DNA of 51,355 nucleotides from Bacteriovoracaceae bacterium. GTDB taxonomy: Bacteria; Bdellovibrionota; Bacteriovoracia; Bacteriovoracales; Bacteriovoracaceae. Under the pieces are notes generated by a model, which was not told the origin of the DNA, did not search any database, and saw only the letters and a program-made list of their open reading frames with translations. Both the position numbers and the translations under genes were made by a program. Positions 26,798 through 36,900 of this stretch are shown in pieces; the stretch's first letter is position 1; every line of letters begins with the position of its first letter. The stretch spans positions 1 through 51,355 of the forward strand of contig QKCN01000036.1 in assembly GCA_003245675.1 (NCBI GenBank), written 5' to 3'.

Positions 26798-28750
26798 ATG
26801 CACAAGCAATTAGAAGAAGTTAAACGCAAAAACAAAAAAGTTACAGAGGCTAAAATTGAGGCAAAGGATCAAAGATGGCATTGTCGCAATCGCGTAACTC
26901 TTGTTTTTGGCAGCAATGATGTCGAAGAACTTAACACCTATCTTTATACTGAAGATTCGCTAGAGTTTAAGACAGTACCTTTTCATCAAGCAAAATCAAA
27001 GGCTATTGAAGAAATTCTTGATAACTCCATTGACGAGTTTTATCGCGGCCATGTAACAGAAATTCACACCACGCTTTCCGAAGATGGAACGCGCGTAACT
27101 GTATCAGATAACGGAATTGGCTTTCCTCTTAATAAAGTTCAAATGGTCTACTCTGAGTTTCGAACGGGATCAAAATTTAAAGACGATGAAGTTGATGAAA
27201 ATGGATTTATCTATAGAACCCTAGGGCAAAATGGTCTAGGAGCATCTGCAACTTGTCTCACATCAGATGTCTTCAAAGCAACGGTGCGACACTACAATAC
27301 GAAAACAGAGCAATCTTATACTTTTACTGATGGGGCCCTTAAGGTTACCAAAACGAAACCTAAAGCTTTTAGAGGAGCCTCAGGGGTGACCATCGAGTTA
27401 GAGCTTTCAGAAGAAGTTTATAAAGATAGAGTTATCAATAAGGATCTCCTACGCAAAAGAATTGTTGACCTCGCTTATAATAATCCTGGCCTTGCTTTTT
27501 TCTTTAATGGGGAAAAGTATCTTTACAAAAAAGGCTTATTTGAATTAGCGACTCGTATTGATGAAGCATCAGCGCAATTGCTGGGAAAAGATTCTTTTGT
27601 ATTTGAAGGCGAAAATGCCAAGAAAAAGTCTTATAAAGCTCTCTACGATATAACCGTTTCTTTGACACTTGATAAAAAGAGCGATGACCGTGAGCGTTTT
27701 ATTTCTTTTGTAAACTCTACGCCGACTTTTGATGGTGGCTTTCACCACGACCGCATTCGTCGACTTTTTATCAATACAATTAAAGAAAAACTGGAAAAAG
27801 ATGCGAAGAAAAAACGCATTGATTTGACTGATAATGATATTCTGACTGGCCTTACTTTTGTGATAGGTATTACCATGCCTAATCCTCGCTTTGAATCCCA
27901 AACCAAGCGTAAATTGGTCCGAGATCTTCATCTAGAAAAATCCATAGAGCAATTTATGCAAGTGAATATGGCCAAATTTATTCGCAAAAATAAAGACCTC
28001 ATGGACCTGATTTTAGAAAGAGCTTCTACTCGTCACCGCTTTCAGGAATTAAAGGACGCATCAAAAGTCGGCAAAAAACAAAAGAAGCAAAGAGTTGAAA
28101 AGCTCCTTGATGCCAATGAAAGAAAAAAAAGAAACCTTTGCACTCTTTTTATTTGCGAAGGGGACTCTGCCATTGGTGGTCTTCGTTCTGCGCGTGACAA
28201 ACAATACCAAGGGGGTATTGCCATCAAAGGTAAGCCTCTTAATGTTTCACAAGCGACCATTAAAGATGTTCTCGAAAATCAAGAATTTTCAGATATCATG
28301 GCATCAGTGGGCTTAACGATTGGTCAAGAACCAGATCCTGAAACGCTGCGCTTTTCACAAATTGTTTTTCTGGCAGACTCCGATGTTGATGGTGGTCATA
28401 TTAATACTTTGTTGACCAATTTTTTCTACCAATTTTGGCCAAAGCTTTTTGAAGAAGGAATGATTCAAGTTGCCAAGGCTCCACTTTTTGAGGTGATTAC
28501 AGAAAGAGGGACTCAATATGCTGAGACTCCTGATGAACTCGAAAAGATTAAAGCTAAATATAAAGTTAAAGAGATCCATCGCAACAAAGGACTCGGAGAA
28601 ATGAGTGCGGAAGCTTGGAAACACGTGATGCGTAGAGCTTATTATACTCAAATTTCAGCCGATGATGCTGACTCGGCTCGCGACATGCTGAATGTTTGCT
28701 TTGGAAAAGACACACAACTACGCAAAGATTTGCTCATGGACAATGAGTAG
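26798..28750 (+). CDS. Type IIA topoisomerase ATPase/TOPRIM subunit, T4 gp39-like
   Basis: A 650-residue GHKL ATPase plus TOPRIM protein. ATPase: EEILDNSIDEF (Glu72, Asn76), DNGIGFP (from Asp104), LGQNGLGAS. TOPRIM: CEGDSAIGG (about residue 454) and ADSDVDGGH (about 527), then RNKGLGEMSAEAW. It lacks the RPGMYIG block seen in GyrB and ParE. NPRFESQTKRKL, the ERKKRNLCTLFICEGDSAIGGLR stretch and the GKPLN block read more like phage T4 gp39 than like gyrase. It binds ATP, captures the second DNA segment and supplies the metal site for cleavage. The ATG at 26798 has AAGGA about ten bases upstream; a TTG at 26771 is possible. Confidence 0.88.
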   Translation: MHKQLEEVKRKNKKVTEAKIEAKDQRWHCRNRVTLVFGSNDVEELNTYLYTEDSLEFKTVPFHQAKSKAIEEILDNSIDEFYRGHVTEIHTTLSEDGTRVTVSDNGIGFPLNKVQMVYSEFRTGSKFKDDEVDENGFIYRTLGQNGLGASATCLTSDVFKATVRHYNTKTEQSYTFTDGALKVTKTKPKAFRGASGVTIELELSEEVYKDRVINKDLLRKRIVDLAYNNPGLAFFFNGEKYLYKKGLFELATRIDEASAQLLGKDSFVFEGENAKKKSYKALYDITVSLTLDKKSDDRERFISFVNSTPTFDGGFHHDRIRRLFINTIKEKLEKDAKKKRIDLTDNDILTGLTFVIGITMPNPRFESQTKRKLVRDLHLEKSIEQFMQVNMAKFIRKNKDLMDLILERASTRHRFQELKDASKVGKKQKKQRVEKLLDANERKKRNLCTLFICEGDSAIGGLRSARDKQYQGGIAIKGKPLNVSQATIKDVLENQEFSDIMASVGLTIGQEPDPETLRFSQIVFLADSDVDGGHINTLLTNFFYQFWPKLFEEGMIQVAKAPLFEVITERGTQYAETPDELEKIKAKYKVKEIHRNKGLGEMSAEAWKHVMRRAYYTQISADDADSARDMLNVCFGKDTQLRKDLLMDNE

Positions 28751-28761
28751 GAGATAGGGAA

Positions 28762-30213
28762 ATGCAAGAGATGACTCTACATTCGATGCCTTCAATACCA
28801 CTCTCGGATGTGGTTAAAGAAGAGTACCGCAATTATCAAATTTATACCTTAATGGATCGGGCCATTCCTTATTTACAGGATGGTTTGAAACCTTCCCAGC
28901 GTAGAATTCTCTACACTTTGTGGAAACACCAAAGTAAGGGGCTGATGAAAGTATCCTCATCAACGGGTCTAGTATTAACGTTGCATCCTCATGGGCCAGC
29001 TTCTATTGAAGCCGCCATTGTCAATATGGCTCAAGATTTTACTTTCTCTAATAATTATCCTCTGATTGATAAAAAAGGGTACTTTGGAGAGAGAATGGAA
29101 CCAGCTCCTGCGGCATCCCGTTATATCGAGTGCAAACTGGGGAAAGTTTCTGACCTTTTGCTATTTGATGACATGAATCAAGTCGAAATGATCCCCAATT
29201 ACGATGAAAAAGTAATGGAACCTGTCTCTCTTCTTCCGAAGTTGCCATTAATGCTGCTAAATGGTGCAGAAGGTATTGGTACCGGTTTTTCTTCATCTAT
29301 ACCTTGCTTTTGTCACAAAGACATTATCGACTCGATGGTGCAATATGTGCGTACAGGGAAAGCTAAAAAAATAAAGCCTTGGGTAAGAAATTACACCCTC
29401 CCTGTTGAAACAGATGATGCTAAAAATAGGGTTATCTTCAATATGGGATTTGCTCAAAAAGGTGAAAACATCATCATCAATGAACTACCCAAGGGCTATG
29501 ATGCCCAAAAAATCTATCGTCATTTAACCAAATTTATCGATAACGACTACATAAAGGATTTTATTGATAATTCTGTAGACAATAATATTGAAATTGTTCT
29601 TCTTTTCAAAAGAGGACAAGAGCCAAGCTTAGAAGAAGTGCAGTCCAAAATTGGCGTTGTCTCAACTAGCTCTCCTAATTACACTTTGATCTCTGAGCGT
29701 GGGGTGAAAATTTTCAACCGCCCAGAGGAAATTATTAGTATCTTTACTGAGCAACGTTTATATGTCGTGAAAAGACGCTACGAACTTTGGGTTGAAGAAC
29801 TGCAAAGTAAAATTAATCAAAGCAATGAGATCATCCGCTTCATTAAGGAAAAACACTACGAACAAGCAACCAAATTGTCTAACCGCAAAACTTTCGTCGA
29901 TTATCTCAAGAAAAAGAATTTTTTCTATGTTGATTACTTAGCAGATATGCCGATCTATCGTATGACCAAAGACGAGGTTGCCAAACGCAAACTCATGGTA
30001 AAAGAAGATTCCGAAAGAATGACTGAATTCAAAAAAATCATGAAGTCAGATGCTCTCATACGCGAAAAACTTATTGAAGAGCTTTTTCAAGTTAAAATGG
30101 ATCTGAGTAAAATCATGGACGCCAAAGAAAAAGAAAAGCAAAAGTTATTGGAAAAAGTAGAAAAATCAGAGAAGAAAAAGACAACAAAAACAAAGGTGAG
30201 TAAAAAGAAGTAG
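28762..30213 (+). CDS. Type IIA topoisomerase cleavage subunit, T4 gp52-like, no C-terminal pinwheel
   Basis: A 483-residue protein, far shorter than GyrA or ParC (usually 740-880). RAIPYLQDGLKPSQRRIL opens the winged-helix region, HPHG is at 75-78 and the catalytic Tyr is 121 in AASRYIE. NNYPLIDKKGYFGER and NGAEGIGTGFSSSIP match the pattern of T4 gp52 and eukaryotic topoisomerase II better than that of GyrA/ParC. The C-terminal beta-pinwheel is absent and replaced by a Lys-rich tail. Without the pinwheel, DNA wrapping and gyrase-type supercoiling are not expected, so relaxation or decatenation is likely. It is coupled to the first subunit, with 11 bases between them and AGGAG upstream. Confidence 0.88.
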   Translation: MQEMTLHSMPSIPLSDVVKEEYRNYQIYTLMDRAIPYLQDGLKPSQRRILYTLWKHQSKGLMKVSSSTGLVLTLHPHGPASIEAAIVNMAQDFTFSNNYPLIDKKGYFGERMEPAPAASRYIECKLGKVSDLLLFDDMNQVEMIPNYDEKVMEPVSLLPKLPLMLLNGAEGIGTGFSSSIPCFCHKDIIDSMVQYVRTGKAKKIKPWVRNYTLPVETDDAKNRVIFNMGFAQKGENIIINELPKGYDAQKIYRHLTKFIDNDYIKDFIDNSVDNNIEIVLLFKRGQEPSLEEVQSKIGVVSTSSPNYTLISERGVKIFNRPEEIISIFTEQRLYVVKRRYELWVEELQSKINQSNEIIRFIKEKHYEQATKLSNRKTFVDYLKKKNFFYVDYLADMPIYRMTKDEVAKRKLMVKEDSERMTEFKKIMKSDALIREKLIEELFQVKMDLSKIMDAKEKEKQKLLEKVEKSEKKKTTKTKVSKKK

Positions 30214-30216
30214 AAA

Positions 30217-31464
30217 ATGAATAAAGAGCGTAACTTTATCTTTTTTCTTTCAATTATTTATCTTACCGGCATCCTTTTTGGGAGCTTTTACTATTTTTTA
30301 TGTAATGCTGTTTTAGCTGCACTGAGTATTTTTATCCCAATGACAGTTATTTCACCATTTATTTATTTTTGCTGGAGAAAAAAGCGTGCTTCCCTTGCTG
30401 CCAATATTCTTTTGGGGGGGATGCTTGTTGTGCTTTTAGGGATAAGTATTTCCATTGGTCGAATCCCCAATCCTGCATCTTGGTGGCTAACGACAGTACC
30501 CATTGTCGCAACTCTTCTTCTATCATTTCGGGCGGCCCTTTTTTGGTCTATTTCTTCTTTCTTTGTTATCCTTGTGCCTTTGGTGCTGCAGCACTTTGGT
30601 ATTGTTGGTTGGAATGAAATAGCCAAAGATACCTCGTGCTTTTTCTTTATCAGTGAGACAAGTCTCATCGGGCTCTGTCTCTTTCTTTTTGCTTTGACCT
30701 ACATTTTTGAAAAGTATCGCCTAAAAACCGAGCAAGAGCTTTTGCTTGCCCATCAGAAGTTGGTGCAAACTTCTCGCAATAGTTTAATTGAAAGTATTTC
30801 TTCTGGATTGGCCCATGAGATTAATAATCCACTTACTGTAATTATTGGCAGATTACATATGCTTGCCTTGCGCGATTTCTCTGAAGACGAAACAAAAAAA
30901 CAAATACAAGTCATTCACAAAAGCGCTGAACGAATTGGGCAAATTGTAAAAAAACTCCGCGCTTTAAATTTAAAAGGCAAGCTATTAAATGAAGAGGGGC
31001 GTCAAGACTGTTCTCTTGCCTCACTTTCTCTTCAACTGGAGCAAGTCCATAGAACCGCAGCTCAGGCTAATGGTTTTAACTTCACCATCGAAAATCGCGT
31101 AACAGAAGATTCCGTACCTTTCCCACAGAACCACCTTTTTAGCATCCTAAACCATCTTATCGCAAATGCCTTAGAGCATGGGACATCAGTTACTGGCAAA
31201 AAATGGATTAAAGTGACTTTTAACCAATCAAGTAATTTGCTTTGTATAAGAGTGCTCAACTCAGGAACTCCTCTTTCACTAGAAGAACAACAAAGGGCCT
31301 TCTCGCCACTTTATTCGACCAAACCTCCTAGCGCAGAACAAAATGTGGGAATTGGTCTCAATATGGCCTGTGCCCTAACCGAAACCTTGGGCGGAAGTTT
31401 ATCCTTTTCTCACCGAAAAGAAGATGAAGTTTGCCTAGAGTTGCTCTTGCCTTTTATTGTATAG
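30217..31464 (+). CDS. Membrane-bound sensor histidine kinase
   Basis: A 415-residue kinase. At least four membrane segments lie in residues 7-165. The DHp domain has GLAHEINNPLTVIIGR with phospho-acceptor His200 (NtrB-like H box). LNHLIANALEHG is the N box and NVGIGLNMACALTETLGG the G2 region. No receiver or DNA-binding gene is adjacent, so its partner is unknown. It follows the topoisomerase subunit by three bases, so it is probably co-transcribed. Its last 11 bases overlap the convergent DUF1624 gene. Confidence 0.88.
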   Translation: MNKERNFIFFLSIIYLTGILFGSFYYFLCNAVLAALSIFIPMTVISPFIYFCWRKKRASLAANILLGGMLVVLLGISISIGRIPNPASWWLTTVPIVATLLLSFRAALFWSISSFFVILVPLVLQHFGIVGWNEIAKDTSCFFFISETSLIGLCLFLFALTYIFEKYRLKTEQELLLAHQKLVQTSRNSLIESISSGLAHEINNPLTVIIGRLHMLALRDFSEDETKKQIQVIHKSAERIGQIVKKLRALNLKGKLLNEEGRQDCSLASLSLQLEQVHRTAAQANGFNFTIENRVTEDSVPFPQNHLFSILNHLIANALEHGTSVTGKKWIKVTFNQSSNLLCIRVLNSGTPLSLEEQQRAFSPLYSTKPPSAEQNVGIGLNMACALTETLGGSLSFSHRKEDEVCLELLLPFIV

Positions 31465-32182
31465 CCCCAAGCAGTTTAGCGACCACCCAAAGAAGACCAA
31501 ATAGGACAGCCTGATGTAACATATATATCTTTAAGGTATGCCGACTACACCACGCAATAAAAGCATAGGCCTTAAACTTTGGTTTCCATTGCTCAAGGGC
31601 CCTTGTTGAGGCGATAAAGATTCCAAAAAAGACCATGGCAATCCAAGGATAAAAAGGAATGTTGTCAGAGGGAGTCACTTGTGCAAAAAGCTCCGACATG
31701 GGGTCAAAGCTTACTCCAAACCCAAAGCGCAAGCTCCATATGCAAATGGCCAATAAAAGTGCGACTTTTGGACAAAAAACAAAGGGTAGAGCGACCCAAG
31801 TGGCAATAAGGAAAAAGTGTAAGACCCCAAAAAAAATCCAATTATGAGGAAAAAGCTGAAATGTTACAATTGAGATGATCATGGCCAAGGAAGCAAGTTT
31901 TATAGTGCGCCAGCCTAACTTCTGCCATGAAATACCGCGGCGCTGAGTACTGTAGAACAAAGATGCTCCCATCGTAAAAGAAAACAGAATGACAATAAAA
32001 CGTGGGAGTAAATACCAAAAAGAGCTTTTGTATATCTGAATTTTTACTAAGTGAAGTAAGTTCAGGTCGTAAGCAAAGTGAAAAATCACCATTAGGAATA
32101 TGGCCAAAAAACGTAAAAGATCTATTAAAATGAGCCGGTCATCTTTTGCTTGGTTGACTTGGGCCTGTCCTATCTTTATCAT
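31454..32182 (-). CDS. DUF1624 (heparan-alpha-glucosaminide acetyltransferase-like) membrane protein
   Basis: A 242-residue multi-pass membrane protein with about six to seven segments. LIDLLRFLAIFLMVIFHFAYDLN, with its HF, is the hallmark first segment of DUF1624, and FGVLHF follows later. Relatives move acetyl groups across membranes to sugars, but the bacterial substrate is unknown. The ATG at 32182 is preceded by GATGGA. A TTG at 32218 would overlap the divergent GNAT gene and is less likely. Confidence 0.82.
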   Translation of the reverse strand: MIKIGQAQVNQAKDDRLILIDLLRFLAIFLMVIFHFAYDLNLLHLVKIQIYKSSFWYLLPRFIVILFSFTMGASLFYSTQRRGISWQKLGWRTIKLASLAMIISIVTFQLFPHNWIFFGVLHFFLIATWVALPFVFCPKVALLLAICIWSLRFGFGVSFDPMSELFAQVTPSDNIPFYPWIAMVFFGIFIASTRALEQWKPKFKAYAFIAWCSRHTLKIYMLHQAVLFGLLWVVAKLLGAIQ

Positions 32183-32217
32183 GTTTCCATCATAGCATGT
32201 AAAAGTATAGGTGAACA

Positions 32218-32670
32218 ATGGAAGACATTATTGATCCTCTTGTTTTTAAACGAGTAAAATCAGCAGACGAAATTCAAAAAGTATATAATTTTAATGTTGA
32301 AGTCTTTTCCGACGGACTCGGATTTGATTGGTCTTTGGATAATCTAAAAAAAGAAATGAAAAAGGGATGGGAGGTGTACGCCGCCCAGCTAGGAGATGAG
32401 ATTATTGCAGTAATCTTTCAAAAACTAGAAGATGAATCTCTTTTGACAAAGCACAGTCAAGTGAAAATGGAAAAGCGAGGGCATGGTTTGTCCCACCGAA
32501 TCAAGGAATACCTAGAAAACATTGGCAAAGAAAACAACTGCAAAAATATCATTCACATTTGTGAAGTGGATGACTTCCGCATGATCTCTCTAAATGAGAC
32601 ACACGGCTACAAAAAAACAGGACGAAAACTCTCCAAAATAACCCTCACGGAATGGGCTAAAAAACTATAA
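32218..32670 (+). CDS. GNAT-like acetyltransferase
   Basis: A 150-residue protein with the overall GNAT pattern: N-terminal helices, a strand EIIAVIFQKLED, a loop and helix KMEKRGHGLSHRIKEYLENIG in the acetyl-CoA-binding position, and LNETHGYKKTGRKL near the end. The pyrophosphate loop is read as KRGHGL. The substrate is unknown. AGGTG precedes the ATG closely. It overlaps the convergent gene by six bases. Confidence 0.7.
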   Translation: MEDIIDPLVFKRVKSADEIQKVYNFNVEVFSDGLGFDWSLDNLKKEMKKGWEVYAAQLGDEIIAVIFQKLEDESLLTKHSQVKMEKRGHGLSHRIKEYLENIGKENNCKNIIHICEVDDFRMISLNETHGYKKTGRKLSKITLTEWAKKL

Positions 32671-33795
32671 GTTGGTCGTCTTTTCATAATCAGCGGCCAG
32701 TTGTTGAGATTTGTTGTCTTTTCTTTTTCGAAGTTCTTCAAAAAAAGAACGACTATTGAGACAGGGTGTGCCATTGGGAAATTTGTTTTTCCCTTTCAGG
32801 TAATCTAAGCAAGTCTTTGCATACAGATCAATGTATTCAGGAAATGAGTCATAAATAAGATTGGCAAATGCCTTTCTTTTTTCGACGGATTCAATTGAAA
32901 AAATAGCATCTGGCAAAGGATCAAGCAGCCGAAGTTTCTCAAGAAGTTTTTCGCGTCGAACAGGATCCTTGTGTAGCCTCTCAAAGAGGGTCCAAGCTTT
33001 GTTGAGTTGAGCTCCTTTTTGAGGAGCTGGATTACTAAGTAGAAAAAGGGCCAAGTAAAAATCCTGCTCCGAACCTGATTTTTCTTTTATGATAAGATAA
33101 TCAAGATAGCGTTTTCTGATTGGCCATGGGTCTCTTGCACTAGACACTTTTTTAGCAAAAAAATCTCTCAAAACTTTTTCGCATGCAGGGTTCACTGAAT
33201 ATTCTTTGCGCAGATTGAGCAGAAAAAATTCAGCTAAAGATCGAACATGCTCTTCTTTACAATAAAAAGCCGAACTCTCGTGCTGAAGACCTTCTTTATA
33301 GAGCTCCCATAATAGCTCAAGTTCGATACTGTCATTTTTTTGAGCAAGTTTTCCCAGTTGAATTCCAAAATCATAAAGCGATGTATCTTGACGCCAAAAA
33401 TCAAAGAGTTGCTTACTGCAGGTCTGTGCATCTACAGTTCTATAGCAGTTTGAAAAATATTTTAGTCCTGCTTTCTGGCGATTGATGCGGAAGAACTCAT
33501 TCGTCTTTAATTCTGGCCACTGCAAAAGATCGTTGAGTTTTTCTAAGCTGGCTTGTTTCACCTGCTCCTGGGTCAGTAGTAAAGAATATGCTTCGGCCAT
33601 ATTGTCGAGCATCTTTTTCCAGTAATCATCTCTCTTAGATGGGCGAATATCTCTGGCGTGCTCGAAAAATTCATCGAATGATTTTTGCGACTCTAGGATT
33701 TCAAGGTCTTTGAGTTCATACAATTCTTTGCACCAGCTATTGACGCAAAGCCCCCAAAGTAGAAAAGATGAAAATAAAACATAGAAAAAACGCAT
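32665..33795 (-). CDS. Secreted helical protein of unknown function
   Basis: A 376-residue protein with signal peptide (residues 3-20). The rest is almost all predicted helix, with scattered cysteines (for example residues 117 and 126). The many helix pairs could form an alpha-solenoid, but no repeat is certain. No domain is recognised. It is upstream of and divergent from putA, with an intergenic region of about 146 bases. Confidence 0.65.
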   Translation of the reverse strand: MRFFYVLFSSFLLWGLCVNSWCKELYELKDLEILESQKSFDEFFEHARDIRPSKRDDYWKKMLDNMAEAYSLLLTQEQVKQASLEKLNDLLQWPELKTNEFFRINRQKAGLKYFSNCYRTVDAQTCSKQLFDFWRQDTSLYDFGIQLGKLAQKNDSIELELLWELYKEGLQHESSAFYCKEEHVRSLAEFFLLNLRKEYSVNPACEKVLRDFFAKKVSSARDPWPIRKRYLDYLIIKEKSGSEQDFYLALFLLSNPAPQKGAQLNKAWTLFERLHKDPVRREKLLEKLRLLDPLPDAIFSIESVEKRKAFANLIYDSFPEYIDLYAKTCLDYLKGKNKFPNGTPCLNSRSFFEELRKRKDNKSQQLAADYEKTTNL

Positions 33796-33874
33796 ACTTA
33801 ATCATAACTCTCGGATAATACGAAGTCTATGCGGAGTTGCCCACTGTAAAAAAAAATGAATAACCAGTATTCTT

Positions 33875-33904
33875 TTGTCAAAACAGCAAGATAGCATCTA
33901 AGAT
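33875..33904 (+). promoter_or_regulatory. Candidate sigma-70 promoter for putA
   Basis: TTGTCA at 33875-33880 and TAAGAT at 33899-33904 are 18 bases apart. The putA start is 38 bases downstream with GGAGA before it. Support is by resemblance only. Confidence 0.4.
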
Positions 33905-33941
33905 ATCGTATTGCTTTAAATTTATTTCTGGAGAGTCATTT

Positions 33942-36900
33942 ATGGATCATGAGTTTCTTCCCGAGCTTGTCGTCATCCCTTTGGGCGAAGTGTCCCGCAC
34001 TGATTGGTCAATTTCCTTTATCTCTGATTTTAAAACACTGCTACTGCAAAAAGATGGAAAGCTAGAAGAATGCATTCGTAGCCTCTTGGAGCAAGAACCA
34101 TTTCTTTTTGAAAATAATATAAAAACAATTAGAACACTTAACACTGTTCAATTTTTATTGATTGTTTCCAAAGACGAAAAAAGAATTTTGCTCTTCAGCC
34201 CAGAAGCCGCCCAAGAAAAGGCAATCACAGAATGGTCATTGCGATCGATTGATAGCTTATCAGTTGAAGGCAAAGAAAGACTGCAGCAACTTGATAATGC
34301 ATTAAAGCTTGCAAATCAAATCCCTGAAGATAGCCTCAGCGGAGTTATTGATGAAATTATCGCACACTATAAATTACCAAACATCATTGCAGATGATAAA
34401 TTTAATGTTCAAATTTCGCAGGATGTTCAAGAAGGCGTTAATCAGCTTGTGCAAAAGGTAAGTGCCTATCGCAGCAATCTAATGGAGCACCTCACTAATT
34501 TTGCACTCAAGCTCACTGCTGATTTTGCTCTTTTTAGAGTTCACCTTCTCAAGTTTGTTGCCATTCTTCCTTCATTAGACCATGACTATAAGGGAAAAGA
34601 AGTAAAGAGAATGCTACTGGAGGCCTTAAGGCGATTACTTTCAGATTCTCAAGCATTACGCCAGGCGGGTAGGCACGGAGTAGAAGGCCCTATCCCTGCG
34701 TTCTATCAATGGGGATTACAATTTGTCTATTGGCTAACATTACCAATTCCTTCCAGCCTATTGGCCAACATCGTCCGCTTTAAAATCAAATTTATGGCAA
34801 AAAGATTCATTGCAGGTACAGATATTCAGACTGCCGATTCTGCACTACAAGGCTTACTGCAAAGTAATCGTTTTTTTACTGTTGATCAATTGGGGGAGCT
34901 CGTTGTTTCAGAAAAAGAAGCTGATTATTACTGTGATAAAGTGCTAGAACTGGTCGATGGGATGGCTCAACATGTTTCAGAGACAGGCAAGAAAAACAGC
35001 GCAGGGATCTTGGTTGCAAACGTATCATTAAAAGTGTCGGCCCTCTGCTCTGATTTTCGTCCCGAGGCTTTTGACTACACTTATAACTTAGTGGCTCCTC
35101 GATTGAAAAAAATTCTTCTGAGAGGACGCGAAAAGCAAGTCTTTATCAATATCGATGCAGAACATTACCACTTTAGAGATCTTGTTTTCAAAATTTATGA
35201 AAAAGCATTATTGGAAACTCCTGAGCTACATGATTATGATCAAACAGGGATTGTAGTACAAGCTTATCTTCGCGATGGTCTTAAGCACTTCTATGATATC
35301 TTAAAATGTGCGCAAACAAGAAAACTCAGAATGCCCATCCGTTTGGTTAAAGGGGCTTATTGGGATGCTGAAACAATTGAAGGGGATGCACACAATTTTC
35401 CAGCCCCTCAATTTCTCAACAAATGCGAAACCGATATTAATTTCCGCTTGATCGCTCATGAAATGCTAAAGCATGGACAAGAGGTTCAATTAGTTATTGC
35501 CAGTCATAATATTCATGATCATGTCTGGGTAGAAGTTGTACGTAAAAACTTTTTTGCAATGGCTCCAGTTATTGAACACCAATGTCTCCACATGACTTAT
35601 GAAGCACTTTCAACCGGAATGTCTCAAATGGGATGGCCTGTCCGTAATTATGTTCCAATAGGAAGCCTCATTATGGGAATGGGATATCTCGTTCGCCGAA
35701 TTATGGAAAACTCTTCCCAAACTGGCTTTTTGACGATGATGCGTTCCCATAAATTTATTAAAGATGTGAAAGGCCCAGAATTAATCTACCAAGATATCAA
35801 AAAAAACAATAACAGAGTTTTTGATATCCAAACAAAAATTGATTCCGCCTTTCATAGCTGTTTCCCCCTACGCCTTTATGTCGATAGCGATCGTCATGTG
35901 TTTGAAAAGGAATTACAAAACTTTCAACAACACTCTTTGGGAAAAAGTTATACTGCACGTTTTGGCGGAGAAGAAAAAACGATTTATTCCTCCTCTAATC
36001 CCGAGATAATTGTTGGGAAAATTCCCTTTGTTCAAGAAGAAAGTGTTCTAGAAGCAGTAAAGAGCTGTGGGGAAGAGAAGAAAATAGGGTGGGGACAGTG
36101 GCCCGCTTTTGCAAGAGCAATTACTTTTATTAGGGCCGCCAACTTGATGGTCATTAAACGCAGTTCGTTAGCCGCACTTGTTGTCTATGAAGCAGGGAAG
36201 TCCCTTTACGAAGCATTGGCCGATATTGATGAAGCAATCGATTTTCTAAATTTTTATGCTCGCGAAGAAATGCGTTTACAAAACCAATATGGTGAAAAAA
36301 TGCTTAATCGGGGAGTATTGGCTGTCATTTCGCCATGGAATTTCCCTATTGCTATTCCTTGCGGCATGGCCGGAGGTGCCCTGATCGCAGGAAATACTGT
36401 TGTCTTGAAATCGGCCAGCACTACGCCCCTCTGCGCACAAGTACTAGTTGACCTCATGCACGAAGCGGGAATCCCCCCAAACGCTTTAATCCATCTACCA
36501 GGAAGCGGTAGAGATGTGGGCGCTCCTTTGCAGAATCATCTTGATATCAATGGAGTTGTATTTACTGGCTCTAAAAAAGTTGGTGTCCAGATGTTTAAAA
36601 ATGTCGGAGCACGAATCTCGGAAGGAGAACATCGCGAAATGCTGCCCAACAGAGTGATCACCGAAATGGGCGGTAAAAATGCAATTATTGTAACAGGAAA
36701 TGCTGAACTTGATGAAACAATTGCGGGATGCCTTTATTCTGCTTTTGCTCATGCAGGTCAAAAGTGCTCAGCGGCAAGCCGCATTATCGTCGATGAGCAA
36801 ATAAAAGATCGATTTATCGAACGCTTTAAAGAGGCTGTACTTGATATCAAGGTTGGAGCAGCTTTTGATGGTGCAACCTACATTAATCCTCTGATTAGCG

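Noticed and set aside
26798..30213. Simple annotation as gyrB/gyrA or parE/parC
   Set aside because: Short lengths, lost pinwheel and missing RPGMYIG block argue against giving these symbols.
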